From positions 101,083,622-101,147,621 of the forward strand of contig OW121744.1 of the NCBI GenBank assembly GCA_933228675.1: a stretch of 64,000 nt of DNA, given 5' to 3'. Origin of the DNA: Stomorhina lunata. Taxonomy: Eukaryota > Arthropoda > Insecta > Diptera > Rhiniidae. The first letter of the stretch is position 1. Each line of letters opens with the position of its first letter. The notes beneath the pieces are model-generated. The model was given only the letters and a program-made list of their open reading frames with translations, ran no database searches and was not told where the DNA came from. A program made the translations under genes and the position numbers. Positions 1-13,408 of this stretch are shown piece after piece.

Positions 1-597
1 ATTTTTCACAAAAAAAGCATAAATATTTATTTGTATGTGTAAAAAAAAAAGTAAATTCATTTAAAATAAATTTATTTCTGTATTAATCAATTGTTTTATA
101 CAATCGAATAGTTTACCACAACTTACTTATCCATACACACACACACACTTTAACATTTCAAAAGTATGCAACACTTTTTATATGCCAACATGTAATTTTG
201 TGTATAAATAAGTATGCTATATTTTTTGTAGATATATTTTATTTAATATAACAAACATTTTAATTTTAGTATGATTTTTTTTTAAAAAGATTTAGTTAAA
301 ATAAATAAATATTAAATAACAGAAGTAAAAGAACAATAAAAATTTTGAGAAGAAAGTGTTTAAATAATTGGAAGGAATATTGAGTTGCCTAATAATACAA
401 AAGAATTACAAACTATATTAAATAGCATACTTTAAGGAGAAAAAAGAAGTTGCTTAATTTATTCAAATTTTTTGAAGAATTAAAGAAAATATTAAATTGA
501 AGAGAAATAGGATATTTAAGAAAAAATAAAATGTTGCTATTAACAGAATAGAAATTGGCTATTTAATCTGAGAATTAAGGTAAAAAATCCATAAAAA
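1..597. other. AT-rich non-coding DNA
   Basis: No reading frame of substance and no recognisable repeat apart from a short CA run near 137-149. It lies beyond the 3' end of the minus-strand gene. Nothing further can be supported. Confidence 0.6.
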
Positions 598-2717
598 CTT
601 TTGATAAAAAAATTTCCTAGAGAAAAATTTTTGATAAAAAATCTATACAAACATTTTTGGCAGTGAAATATTCTACAAAACAATTTTTGATTAAAAAATT
701 TCCTACAGAAAAAATTTTTGATTATAAAATTTCCTACAGAAAAATTTTTGATAAAAAAATTTTCTATAGAAAAATCTTTGATAAATAAATTAGAAAAATT
801 TTTGATATAAAAATTTTCTATAGAAAAATTTGTTTGATGAAAAAATTTTCTATCGAAAAATTTTGATAAAAAAAATTTCTATAGAAAAATTTTTGATTAA
901 AAAAATTTTCTACAAAAATTTTTTTTTTTTAATTTTTCTAAGACAAATTTTTGATAAAAAAGTATTCTATAAAAAATTTTTTGATAAAAAAATCTATACA
1001 AAAATTTTTGATAGTAAAATTTTCTATTGAAAATTTTTTGATAAAAAAATTTCTAACAAAATTAAAAAATTTTCTATAAAAATTTTTTTTAAAAAATTTT
1101 CTATAAAAATTTTTTTTAAAAGATTTTCTATAAAAATTTTTTTTAAAAAATTTTCTATAGAAAACTTTTTTAAAAAAATTTCTATATTAAAATTTTTATA
1201 AAAAATTTTCTATAGAAAAATTTTTGATAAAAAATTTTGATAAAAAAATTTTTGATATAAAAATTTTCTAAAGAAAAATTTTAGATAAAATTTTTATAAA
1301 AAAATTTCTGTAGAAAAATTTTTGATATAAAAATTTTCTATAGAAAAATTTGTTTGATGAAAAAATTTTCTAACGAAAAATTGTTGATAAAAAAATTTTC
1401 TATAGACAAATTTTTTATTAAAAATTTTTCTATAGAAAAGTTTTTGATAAAAAAATTTTCTATAGAAAAATTTTTGATAAACAAATTTTCTGCAAAAAAA
1501 ATTTTTGATAAAAAAATTTTCTGTAGAAAAATTTTGGATAAAAAAATTTTCTATAGAAAAATTTTTGATAAAAAAATTTGCTATAGAAAAATTGTTGATA
1601 AAAAAAATTTTCTCATAATTTTTGATAAAAAAAATTTTCTGCAGACAAATTTTTGATAAAAAAAATTTTCTATAAAAAAATTTTCTAAAGAAAAATTTTT
1701 TATATAAATATTTTCTAAAGAAACATTTTTATTAAAAAACGTTAGTATAGACAAATTTTTTAATAAAAATTTTATATAGAAAAATGTTGATAAAAAAATT
1801 TTCTTTAAAAAAACTTTCTACAGAAAAATTTTCAATATAAAAATTTTCTATAGAGAAATTTCAATAAAAAAAGTTTCTATAGACAAATTTTTTAATAAAA
1901 ATGTTTGATTAATAATTTTATATAGAAAAATTTATGATCAAAAAATTTTGTACAGGAAAATTTTTGATAAACAAATTTTCTATAGACAAATTTTTGGTAA
2001 AAATAATTTCTATGGAAAAAGTTTTGATCAAAAAAATTTTCTATTAGGAAATTTTTTTATCAAAAATTTTTCTATGGAATATTTTATTATCAACAATTTT
2101 TGTATAATTTTTTTATCAAAAACTTTTCAATAGAAAATCTTTTTTATCAAAAATCTTCTATAGAAAAATTTTTGAGAAAAAATTTTTCTGTGCAAAAATT
2201 TTTGATACAAAAATTTTTTATAGAAAAATTTTAATAAAAAAAGTTTCTATAGAAAAATTTTTGATAAAAAAAAAAATAAAAAAACATTTTTGAGAAAAAA
2301 ATTTTCTGTGCTAAATTTTTTGATATAAAAATTTTCTATAGAAAAATTTTAATAAAAAAAGTTTCTATAGAAAAATTTTTGATAAAAAAAATTTTCTATA
2401 GAAAAATTTTTGATAAAAAAATTTTCTACATGAAAATTATTTTATGGACAAATTTTTGATAAAAAAAATTTTTACCAAAAATTTTTCTATAGAATATTTT
2501 TCTATAGAATATTTTATTATTTTATTATCAAAAATTTTTATAGAGATTTTTTTATCAAAAACTTTTCAATCGAAAATTTTTGATAAAAAAATTTTGTACA
2601 GAAAAATTTTTGATAAAAAAATTTTCAATACAAAAATTTTTAATAAAAAAATTTTCTATTGAAAAATTTTTGATAAAAAAATTTTCTATAGACAATTTTT
2701 TGATAAAAATATTTTCT
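598..2717. repeat. AT-rich ~30-bp tandem array (palindromic-box family)
   Basis: The unit is the box TTTTCTATAGAAAA followed by ATTTTTGATAAAAAA, with a period of about 30 bp that drifts between 28 and 31. Copies are quite diverged: spacers vary (GATATAAA, GATAAACA and so on) and single-base slips are common, so this looks like an old array. Short lysine/phenylalanine/isoleucine-rich reading frames inside it are by-products of the repeat. The same box and spacer class recur at 15310-17935 and 26360-29088. Confidence 0.9.
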
Positions 2718-5399
2718 GCAGAACTTGAAAAATACCTATTTTAGCTAAAAGTATAAAAAACGAATTTTTTGTTCTGTTCTATTTGTGCCGACCTTTGCTG
2801 ATGACTTCCGACTCAATAATCAGGGTCAACTTTGATATTAATCGAAAACTGAAAACTCTTAAGCAAATATTGTGTAACAAAAAAGTTTCTAAATATCCTA
2901 CATTTCGATCGATGAGGGCGGGGGGGGGGGGGGGTGTGAATTCACACAGGTAAGATTCGAGGTGTACTCTAGAGGCCTACAGCTAAACATCGCGCAAAAG
3001 AAATCAGAAATCTGTAGTATTTTTAGGTCGAAACTCATTTTGTCTCTTACTAAAGTCTGCCTTGATAGAACACTTTCTTATTCGAAGGTACGAGGGTAGA
3101 ATGCAGCTTGCCACGATAAACTTCCGCAGAAGCTGTCTTGAAGAGGAGCAACAAGAGGAGTCCATCTTCCGTGCATTTGCCTGTATAAGGCTCAGATTTA
3201 TATTATAACTTTTATCAAATTTCCTTATGATATTATACACGATTTTTTATGAAAAAAGTCTTCTCTGCTCTTGACCGTCTTACACTGAGCGAGTTATCTA
3301 AGCTATTATTTCTTTATATATATATTGTTACTTTTTTCATATCTCCTGAAAGTATTCATAAAAAACTTTGAGATTTTAATGATTTAGCATCTATTGCCAT
3401 AATTTGGCCTTTAACTCTATTATTGTTTAAGATGGTGTGTATATCGTTACTTTAATATAGAAAGGCCCTAAGTCGTTTTTTATTCAAATAGCTTTTTAAA
3501 GATTTATCTCATATAATTTTATGAAAATCTTTTAATTTAAAAAAAACATAATTATAGCATTAAATTTTTTCTGTATCTTCAAAACTTAAAATTTTTTTTT
3601 CTTTCCTATAATATTTTTTTCTCTTTCCTATAATATAAGAAAAATATTAGTTAGGGCTTTTCTATATAAAAGCAGCGGTATGGAATATGTGCTGATACTT
3701 GTTACTCTGAAAAATATTGGTTTGGGACTCTCCTTTATATATTCCTATCGACTTTGTTCATGTAAATCTAGCTAAAGTAAATGTCGCAATTTTGATGATA
3801 GTCGTAATTAGATTAAATTTTGCATTTGAAATTATGCGACTAGACTTTTTATTTGGGTAAAATCAAAATTTTTCAAACGAAAAATAAGAATTTTGAACCC
3901 CACCGTCTCCGGTGTTGATTAAATTTCGTGTATACATTCTCCTGTCTCATACAATTTTTAGATTTTGTTCAAAATTTTAAATTTTGCTTTGGTAAAGATT
4001 TTATGATGGTCGAAAGTTCGTTTTTTTTTCAAGATATTTTTCAAAACATACCCATTTTATATGCCTATAACTTTTGGTACGCTTATCGGATTTTTATGAA
4101 ATTGGACTCATATCTCAGCGTATTCTAATGAACTATGACTCATTTTTGGCTCCCTAAAGTATCAATTTAAATTCAATTAAAAATACGTATATTGCTTTAA
4201 AAAAACACCTAATTTTGACCTCTGCATTGTTAATAACTTATATAATTTCAATGTTTAAATTAACAAAAATAATAAATAAATAAATAGTTCAATAAACTCT
4301 ATCATATAATTCCCCTAGTTATTTTTCACAAAAACCGGACAAACATACGAGCAAACCAAAAAAAAAAAAAAATAAAATATAGTTGTTTATGACTAATTTA
4401 TCCCCAAAATTATGCAATACATAATAATAAATTATTGTTATATGCAGATGAGTAGGAAAATCATAAAAAATCGACTAACTATAGGAAAGTATTAAGAATA
4501 TTAGCATCTAGTTTAAATTTATTCCGAATATAACAATAAATAATATAAAATATCATGTCGTCTCTATTAATTTGGCTAAACAAAAATCATCAGCATCATC
4601 AGAAAATGGTAGAAAATCATAGAAATGAACAAAAAATAGTTGCGAATAGATTTGAATACAAACTAAAAATAGCCAATAAATTTATATGGAAATTTTTTCG
4701 TTTCCAAAACTACAACAACTAAAATAAATTATTACTATTATGGTACGTAATTTTGATATTAGTTTCGAAAGGAGCCACAGTGATAGAGAAGGATAGAGAT
4801 ATAGAAAGGGAGAAAGAGATGTAGTCACAGGAAAATCATAATGAATGAATTTTGAGCATAGGAATAATCAGAATAATAATAAAGTATAAAATGAATTTAA
4901 TACATAGATATTTTAGTTAATATTCAAATATTCATAAATAAATTTTGAAAATGTATTCGTGTGGTTGGGAATGTGTGGGTTTAGACAGCTGCATCAAGTG
5001 ATTTAGTTTTTAATTCGAATAAAGAAAAATAATGACTAAGAACTAAATAAAATTGAAGTATAGTTTAAGGCAAAAATAAAGAAATAGAGCGAGACATTTA
5101 CTTAGATATAGAATAATATAAAGACTAAGATCAAAGACTCTATAATAATGCATTTTTTCTGGCAAATGTTTTATTAAAGTGGATAAAAAAGAATGAAAAG
5201 CGCATAAGCGCACAAACAAATATACATATATTTCATAAGCATGTACATATGTGTGCCTTAGCTTTCACTCATTGGATAATCGTCTACATTAGTTGTTTCC
5301 GAATTGGAGTAAAAGCGGTATTCTCTCTCGTCTATGGGACTTTTCAAAACGACCATATGGCAAATCAATAAATGGAAGTGCAACATCTTTATATTATAG
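2718..5399. other. AT-rich unique sequence, no gene seen
   Basis: This 2.7-kb stretch has no convincing exon on either strand. A moderately GC-richer patch near 2940-3200 gives a 78-codon minus-strand frame with no recognisable motif. A G homopolymer sits at 2920-2934. From about 5085 there are hints of decayed 12-bp satellite (AAGACTAAGA words) before the recognisable array. Confidence 0.5.
2920..2934. repeat. G15 homopolymer
   Basis: Fifteen consecutive G on the + strand, in otherwise strongly AT-rich DNA. It may be a slippage product. Assembly or base-calling length error is possible. Confidence 0.9.
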
Positions 5400-7612
5400 A
5401 GTCTTTGCTAAGATATAAATGAAAACTTAAAAATAAAACAAAGACTGAGCTATAGACAAGCCATGTCCTAAAACTAAGATATAGATAAAGACATAAACCA
5501 AGATTAGATGAGATTATGTTCGACCAGAAACCAAAATATAGATGAAGACATAGATCAAATTACATACTAACTTATTGACTTAGATATGGAAAATTTTGAG
5601 ATGTGGTCATAGACTAGGACCTATATTAAGATACAGATAACAATATTGGCTAAGACATAAAATTAAAGTAAGATGGAGACTTAGACTAAGTCACAGCTAA
5701 AGGCAAATACTAAGAGATAGAAGAAGACGTAAAATAAGACCAATAATTAGTTTTAGAAATAGACTTAAACATAGACTGAGATTTAGTTAAAGACACATAC
5801 AAAGACATAGACTAAAAAATAGACTAAAGGATAGACTATAACACATTCAAAAGATTTAGGTCTGGACTAAGATACAGACTAAAACAAAGACAATGATATC
5901 GAATGAGATATAGAAAAAGACATAGGCTAAGGTATATACTAAGAAATTGTCCAAGGCATATACGAAGATATAGACTAACAGATAGACTAAGAGATAGACT
6001 AAGACATAGACAAAGGCATAGAAGAAACCAGAGACTTAGACAAAGACTAAAACATTGACTAAGACATAGACTAAGACATAGACTAAGACATAGACTAAGA
6101 CATAGACTAAGACATAGACTAAGACATAGACTAAGACATAGACTAAGACATAGACTAAGACATAGACTAAGACATAGACTAAGACATAGACTAAGACATA
6201 GACTAAGACATAGACTAAGACATAGACTAAGACATAGACTAAGACATAGACTAAGACATAGACTAAGACATAGACTAAGACATAGACTAAGACATAGACT
6301 AAGACATAGACTAAGACATAGACTAAGACATAGACTAAGACATAGACTAAGACATAGACTAAGACATAGACTAAGACATAGACTAAGACATAGACTAAGA
6401 CATAGACTAAGACATAGACTAAGACATAGACTAAGACATAGACTAAGACATAGACTAAGACATAGACTAAGACATAGACTAAGACATAGACTAAGACATA
6501 GACTAAGACATAGACTAAGACATAGACTAAGACATAGACTAAGACATAGATTAAGACATAGACTAAGACATAGACTAAGACATAGACTAAGACATAGACT
6601 AAGACATAGACTAAGACATAGACTAAGACATAGACTAAGAGATAGACTATGACATAGACTAAGACATAGACTAAGACACAGACTAAGACATAGACTAAGA
6701 CATAGACTAAGATATAGACTAAGACATAGACTAAGGCATAGACTAAGACATAGACTAAGACATAGACTAAGACATAGACTAAGACATAGACTAAGACATA
6801 GACTAAGACATAGACTAAGACATAGACTAAGACATAGACTAAGACATAGACTAAGACATAGACTAAGACATAGACTAAGACATAGACTAAGACATAGACT
6901 AAGACATAGACTAAGACATAGACTAAGACAGGGACTAAGACATAGACTAAGACATAGACTAAGACACAGACTTAGACATAGACTAAGACATAGACTAAGA
7001 CATAGACTAAGACATAGACTAAGACATAGACTAAGACATAGACTAAGACATAGACTAAGACATAGACTAAGACATAGACTTAGACATAGACTAAGACATA
7101 GACTAAGACATAGACTAAGACATAGATTAAGACATAGACTAAGACATAGACTAAGACGTAGACTAAGACATAGACTAAGACATAGGCTATGACATAGACT
7201 AAGACATAGACTAAGATACAGACTAAGACATAGACTAAAACATAGACTAAGATATAGACTAAGACAGAAATATACTAAAACTTAGACATAGACTAAGACA
7301 TAGACTAAGACATAGATTAAGACATAGACTAAGACATAGACTAAGACGTAGACTAAGACATAGACTAAGACATAGGCTATGACATAGACTAAGACATAGA
7401 CTAAGACACAGACTAAGACATAGACTAAGACATAGACTAAAACATAGACTAAGATATAGACTAAGACAGAAATATACTATATTTCTGTCTATGTCTATAA
7501 TATGATAAAAAAAAGACTAGGACATAGACTTAGACATGGACTAAGACAGAGATTAAAATAAAGACTAAAATATAAACTATTTGGACATGAAATAGGACTT
7601 ACACTAACTAGG
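5400..7612. repeat. 12-bp satellite array, GACTAAGACATA
   Basis: The 12-bp unit GACTAAGACATA is repeated about 100 times almost without change between roughly 6050 and 7250. Both edges decay gradually: 5400-6040 and 7490-7612 contain recognisable but mutated and indel-broken copies. A local duplication of about 190-200 bp occupies 7121-7490. The reverse-complement satellite occurs at 58840-61880. The array lies about 0.8 kb beyond the stop codon of the chitin-binding exon. Confidence 0.97.
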
Positions 7613-8388
7613 TTTTAAGGAAGTTAGGAGGACAAGAATAATTAAGAATTAGAAATATTAAGAATCTGTATACAACGAGTGGGAATTTGTATCTAAGTGT
7701 TGCATATTTTAGGGATTTCAAATGAAATTTTAATGTCGCTAATTATGGTTTTAAGATTATAAGCAACCATTGGGTAAAGTCGACTCTTTCAATCCAAAGA
7801 TAAAATGATTACATTTGCCATTTAAAATAAATTGCATGATTGTTGTTTACCCCTTAAGTATGCAACAATAATTTTTCAAAACTTGTTCAAATTATTTTAT
7901 GCAGATATCTAATATGTACTTGTAAGTGTATTTGTATTTTACTAATGTGTCTGTGTTTTGTCCGTCCTTTTTAGTGGCTTTTGTAATGTAAATGTAATAG
8001 TAAATCAGAAATAGTTTATTGCTGTGTATTAGTCATATTGTAAATCAGAGGTTATATTGTTTATAAGTTTTAATTATTTTGAGTGGAGTAACAAATATTA
8101 AGAATAATACGAATATTGGTTATTTATATTATTTATAAAAATATGAAAAAAAAGAAATACCTTCCTTATATGCAAATTTAATTGTGAGATTTTTTATATT
8201 TATGTTGAAATCATTTGCATAGAGACAGCTCTTCCTTCCAATTTATTATTGTAGATATTTTTCTGAACGCGAATGGAAAAATATTATATTATATAGTTTA
8301 TAGTTTTATAAATATATTTATATATAAAAAAAGTAGATAGAGTATCGAATAGTAACGAGTTGTATGAGAGAGTGTGTGTGTAGTTTTG
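7613..8388 (-). other. 3' flank and probable 3' UTR of the cuticular gene
   Basis: Immediately downstream (minus strand) of the stop codon at 8389-8391. Several AATAAA words occur on the minus strand; the nearest good candidate is the complement of 8242-8247, about 140 bp after the stop. A second is near 8019. The UTR end cannot be fixed without transcript data. No other feature is visible. Confidence 0.4.
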
Positions 8389-8601
8389 TTAGCGTCCTGA
8401 TTCAAAACTAACATCCGCATGAAATCCTGTATCATCAGCATGATAAATGACATTTTGTATGCGACCATCCGGTAATAAAATGTGATATTGACCCCTTGTC
8501 ACACCATGCAAATCACGATTTTGTTTGTGACCAAAATCATTGCCGGTATTGAAATCACGTATACGATAACCAAATGCATACTTTGAGGCGTAAGACTGCA
8601 A
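8389..8601 (-). CDS. Last exon: Rebers-Riddiford chitin-binding domain of a cuticular protein
   Basis: This exon encodes 70 residues plus TAA and is essentially one Chitin_bind_4 (R&R) domain. It starts with an aromatic cluster, SKYAFGYRIRD, then NTGNDFGHKQNRD. It then fits the R&R core exactly: G, eight residues (QYHILLPD), G, six residues (RIQNVI), Y-x-A-x3-G-F (YHADDTGF). A D replaces the usual E before T-G-F. The domain binds chitin in extracellular cuticle. The exon start is set by a pyrimidine-rich acceptor ending CACATCAG just before 8601; a second AG six bases further in would remove two residues. Both choices keep phase 0. Upstream of the acceptor the frame is hydrophobic filler, not coding. 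No signal peptide or start is present, so this is an internal-to-terminal exon. The phase-0 donor at 39326 on the same strand is the best upstream partner seen, 30.7 kb away. Confidence 0.9.
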   Translation of the reverse strand: MQSYASKYAFGYRIRDFNTGNDFGHKQNRDLHGVTRGQYHILLPDGRIQNVIYHADDTGFHADVSFESGR

Positions 8602-9204
8602 CTGATGTGGAAATTTATATTGAACAGGGAGAATGAAATACATGCAAAAAAAATACACCCATACAATAACACGGCCAGGCCAGGAGCATCATGTAGAGAT
8701 TTGACATGAAAAAAAGAAAGTAAGAAAAGAAAGAAAAAAAAATAATAATATAAGCATAAGAATACAATAACAGAAACGGATTTTTTTTCAATGCAAGAAG
8801 ATATTGAAATTACCAAGAAAAAAAATCTGGAAATGAAGAGGAAACAGTTCTTTGTTTGTTTGATTAAGAAATGCAAATACGATAGAGTGTGAGATCGCAA
8901 AAAAGTAAAATCAGTTTTGCTTAATCAAGAAAAGAAATATTGATAAAAAATCAAGACATTCAACTTTAATTTCTGCAAAAACTTTATGTAAAACTTAAAA
9001 AAAGTTAAGCCTTAAAAGTTAATACCGAAATTTCAGTAAACAAAATATAATTCTTAATAAAATTTACAAACGATCTTAAAGCTTCTCACATATATATTCT
9101 ATATATTAAAAAAAATGGTTAGACAGATGGACACGAAAGTCCTCGGACCTGATACCTATATAAACGGAGATATAAGAAAATACAGATAGACGGACACAAA
9201 AAAA

Positions 9205-10268
9205 AAAAAAAAATCTTCCTATCGTCAACTTTTCTATAGAAATGTCTTCCAAACGTCAACTTTTCTACAGCCTTCCTAACGTCAACTTTTCTATAGAAAA
9301 GTCTTCCTAACGTCAACTTTTCTATAGAAAAGTCTTCCTAACGTCAACTTTTCTATAGAAAAGTCTTCCTAACGTCAACTTTTCTATAGAAAAGTCTTCC
9401 TAACGTCAACTTTTCTATAGAAAAGTCTTCCTAACGTCAACTTTTCTATAGAAAAGTCTTCCTAACGTCAACTTTTCTATAGAAAAGTCTTCCTAACGTC
9501 AACTTTTCTATAGAAAAGTCTTCCTAACGTCAACTTTTCTATAGAAAAGTCTTCCTAACGTCAACTTTTCTATAGAAAAGTCTTCCTAACGTCAACTTTT
9601 CTATAGAAAAGTCTTCCTAACGTCAACTTTTCTATAGAAAAGTCTTCTTAACGTCAACTTTTCTATAGAAAAGTCTTCCTAACGTCAACTTTTCTATAGA
9701 AAAGTCTTCCTAACGTCAACTTTTCTATAGAAAAGTCTTCCTAATGTCAACTTTTCTATAGAAAAGTCTTCCTAACGTCAACTTTTCTATAGAAAAGTCT
9801 TCCTAACGTCAACTTTTCTATAGAAAAGTCTTCCTAACGTCAACTTTTCTATAGAAAAGTCTTCCTAACATCAACTTTTCTATAGAAAAGTCTTCCTAAC
9901 GTCAACTTTTCTATAGAAAAGTCTTCCTAACGTCAACTTTTCTATAGAAAAGTCTTCCTAACGTCAACTTTTCTATAGAAAAGTCTTCCTAACGTCAACT
10001 TTTCTATAGAAAAGTCTTCCTAACGTCAACTTTTCTATAGAAAAGTCTTCCTAACGTCAACTTTTCTATAGAAAAGTCTTCCTAACGTCAACCTTTCTAT
10101 AGAAAAGTCTTCCTAACGTCAACTTTTCTATAGAAAAGTCTTTTCTATAGAAAAGTCCTTTCTATAGAAAAGTCTTCCTAACGTCAACTTTTCTATAGAA
10201 AAGTCTTTATATCATCAACTTTTCTATAGAAATGTCTTCCTATCGTTAACTTTTCTATAGAAAATTAT
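9205..10268. repeat. 31-bp satellite, CTAACGTCAA spacer, perfect palindromic box
   Basis: About 34 units of 31 bp. Each consists of the perfect 16-bp palindrome CTTTTCTATAGAAAAG plus the spacer TCTTCCTAACGTCAA. Copies in the centre are nearly identical. Edge copies drift to CTATCGTCAA and AGAAATG. Near 10128-10167 three boxes follow each other at 17-bp spacing with the spacer missing. Confidence 0.97.
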
Positions 10269-11139
10269 TTGCTTATTTAAAGCAAAATTTTGAATAAAGT
10301 ATATCACCAAGTTCTTCCTATCAAACTTATTCTTTTTGTATGCAACCAGGGAATCGGGTTGGGAATACGAAAGGAAAAAAAACGTAAAGAAATAAACAAT
10401 GATTTTGTACATGACAGGAATTTAATATATTTGCAACATTTATTGCATTGCTTTGCATTTGTGCTAAACACGTAATAGTATCTGGATGATAAGAAAATGT
10501 TGACACACAAACACACACACATAACAGACAGACAAATATCTCCTATACATTAACATACATCAACATTACTCACATGTACAAAATACTAGTAAATATTACA
10601 AGTAAAATGATGGAGAATAATGAAAAAATAGAATAGAATAAAATAATGTAAAGTGAAGTAAGAATAGGAAAAGCATGAAATGTTTTGCATACTTTTAGAC
10701 TTAAATGAGATTTAACTGAAATGTAACAATAAAACGAATTTTGTGGACGACAGAAGGTTCAATGCAGGTGACAGTTACAAGCAGAGATTTTTTCACCATT
10801 TTGTTTTTCTAATGCAGATATTTTTAGTAATAACAAACAAATAATAATGATGATGATGAGACAGCAATACCTGTAACTTAGGGAGAAAATTTTAAGGATA
10901 TTGTAATAATATTGATAAATGAGTTTTTGAATTAAATGAAATTAAGTTAAGGGGGAAAAATAAATGTATTCTTGAGATTACTGCTGGCAAAAGGTAATTG
11001 ACCGGATGATAAATAGTTACAAAAATAAATATTGAGATTTCCTTAAGCGCAATGCGTAAAAAAATAGAGTATGTAACAAAAGTTTCCGATTGAAATTTTT
11101 TAATTGAAATTTAAAATTTTAATATAGAAATAATTCTCC
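10269..11139. other. Unique AT-rich intronic sequence
   Basis: No repeat or exon recognised. It contains a short ACACAC run near 10505-10520 and a short ATG/GAT-rich run near 10845. Small reading frames overlap on both strands without motifs. Confidence 0.5.
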
Positions 11140-11975
11140 ATTGTCAACTTTTTCCTAAAGAAGTCTTTCTATCGTCATCCCTTCTACAGAAAAGACTTCT
11201 TATCGTTTTGATATCGTCAACTTTTGTACAGGAAAGTCTTCCTATCGTCAAATTTTCTACAGAAAAGTCTTTCTAAATTTTCTATAGAAAATTCTGAATA
11301 TTGTCAATTTTTCTACAAAAGTGTCCTCACATCGTCACCTTTTCCACAAAAATATCTTCATATCGTCAACTTTTCTACAGAAAAGTCTTCCTATCATCAA
11401 CTTTTATACAGAAGAGTATTCCCATCGTCAACTTTTCTACAAAAAAGTCTTCCTATCGTCAACTTTTCCACAGAAAGGTCTTCCTATTTCACCTTTTCCA
11501 CAGAAAAATCTTCGTCAACTTTTCTACAGAAAAGTCTTCTTATCGTCAACTTTTCTACAGAAGAGTTTTCCTATCGTCAACTTTTCTATTGAAAAGTCTT
11601 TCTATCGTCAACTTTTTTACAGACAAGTCTTCTTATCGTAAACTTTTCTACAGAAAAATCTTCCTATCGTCAACTTTTCTTTAGAAAGTTCTTCTTATCA
11701 TCAACTTTTCTATAGAAAAAAGCCTTCCGGTCGTCAACTTTTCTTTAAAAAATTCTTCCCATCCTCAACTTTTCTTTACAAAAGTCTTCCTATTGTCAAC
11801 TTTTCTCTAAAAAGGTCTTCCTATCGTCAACTTTTTTTTTAGAAAAGGGTTCCTATCGTCAACGTTTCTTTAGAAAAGTCTTTCTATTGTCAGATTTTCT
11901 TTTTCTCTTCTTATCGTCAACTTTTGTTTAGAAAAGTCTTCCTCTCGTCTTTTCTAAAGTAAAGTCTTCCTGAGT
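11140..11975. repeat. Diverged 31-bp satellite, TATCGTCAA spacer
   Basis: Units of about 31 bp combine CTTTTCTACAGAAAAG (one change in the box) with TCTTCCTATCGTCAA. Copies differ by several bases and some are short (for example near 11515), so this array is older than the one at 9205. The overlapping serine/phenylalanine-rich frames here are created by the repeat. The array passes without a gap into the next family at about 11976. Confidence 0.9.
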
Positions 11976-13408
11976 ATCTCGATATTCAAAATTTTTCTAC
12001 AAAAATTTTGCATAAAAATTTTCTATACAAATTTTTGGCTGTAAAGAAAATATTTTCTATATAAAATTAAAATTTTGCGCTAGAATATATTTTTCTGTAA
12101 AAAATTTTCCCTAGAAAATATTTTTGTGTTGAAAATTTTTCGATAGAAAATATTTTTTTATAAAAAATTTTTGGCATAAAAAAATTTTTTATACAAAATT
12201 TTCCGTTATAAAAAAAATTTTCGCTTAAAATATAATCCAATAGAATATTTTTAGCTAGAAAATATTTTTTATGGAAAATATTATTCTATAGAAAAATTTT
12301 CTGTAGAAACAACTTTTCTAAACAAAATTTTTGGAATAAAAAATTTTTTTATAAAAAAATTTTTGGAATAAAAAATTTTTTTATAAAAAAATTTTTCGCT
12401 ATAAAAGTTTTTTCTGTAGAAAATTTTTCGCTATATGTCTTTTCTATAGAAGATTTTTCGTTAAACCAAATTATTCTGTAGAAAATTTTTCGTCATAGAA
12501 AATTTTTCTATAGAAAATTTTTTTTCTCGTTATAAATTTTTTGCTATAAATATTTTTTCATTATAAAAAATTTTTCTACAGAAAATTTTTAGTTATAAAA
12601 ATTTTTGTCTATAGAAAATTTTACCTTATAAAAAATTGTTTACAATTTAAATTTGTTCTTTAGAAAATTTTTAGCTGAAAAAAAATTTCTACAGAAAAAT
12701 TTTCACTACAAAAAATTTTTCTTTTGAAAATTTGAAGCTATAAAAATTATTTCTGTAAAATATTTTTCATTACAAAAAATTATTCTATAAAAAAAATAGA
12801 ATAGAAAATTTTTCACTGTGAAATATTTTTCTTTTTAAAAATTTTTGCTATAAAAAATTTTTTATACAAAATTTTTCGCAATAAAAAATTTTTTTATACA
12901 AAATTTTTTCGCTATAAAAACTTTTTCTTTAGAAAATTTTTAGTAACAAAAAATTTATCGCTACACAAAATTTTTCGCAATAAAAAATGTTTTGATAGAG
13001 CATTTTTTGCTATAGAAAAATTTTCAGTAGAAAATTTTTCGCGAAAATTTATTCTTTAGAAAATTTATAAAAAAATAAGATTTTTTTTGTAATTTTTCTC
13101 ATAGAACAGTTGTCCCATATAAGAATTGTAAATTTTCGCTATAAACAATTTTTCAATAGAAAATTTTCTCTGTAAAACATTTTTTATAAGGAATTTTTTC
13201 TATAGAAAATTTTTTGCTATGAAAAATTTTTCTATGGAAAATTTTTTGCTATCAAATTTTTTTTTATATAAAATTTCGCTAAAAAAAAAACTTTCTATAA
13301 AAAATTTTTCGCTATAAAAAAATTTTAATTTAAAAATTTCCTCTATAAAAAATGTTTCTATAGAATATTTTCCGAAACAAAAAAATTTTCTGTAGAAATT
13401 TTTTTTTA
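11976..13408. repeat. Degenerate ~31-bp array, TTTTTCGCTATAAAAAA spacer
   Basis: A strongly diverged array in which the box (TTTTCTATAGAAAA or close variants) alternates with TTTTTCGCTATAAAAAA. This spacer is close to the reverse complement of the spacer in the 52520-55230 array (TTTTTTATAACGAAAAA). It abuts the CGTCAA-type array directly, as if the spacer had been exchanged while the box was kept. Confidence 0.85.

Noticed and set aside
830..2662. Lysine/phenylalanine/isoleucine-rich frames in AT-rich arrays (also near 15721-17979, 26856-29199)
   Set aside because: Repeat-encoded, different in each array, without initiation context or domains.
8499..8900. 133-codon minus-strand frame overlapping the chitin-binding exon
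   Set aside because: Different frame from the clear R&R domain; hydrophobic low-complexity content from A/T runs.
9205..10268. CRISPR-like appearance (constant palindromic repeat plus spacer)
   Set aside because: Spacers within an array are identical rather than different, the period is 31 bp, there are no cas genes, and the context is an insect genome. It is satellite DNA.
11224..11684. Three overlapping frames of 106-127 codons in the CGTCAA array
   Set aside because: All three frames are open because of the repeat composition; no evidence for selection on any one.
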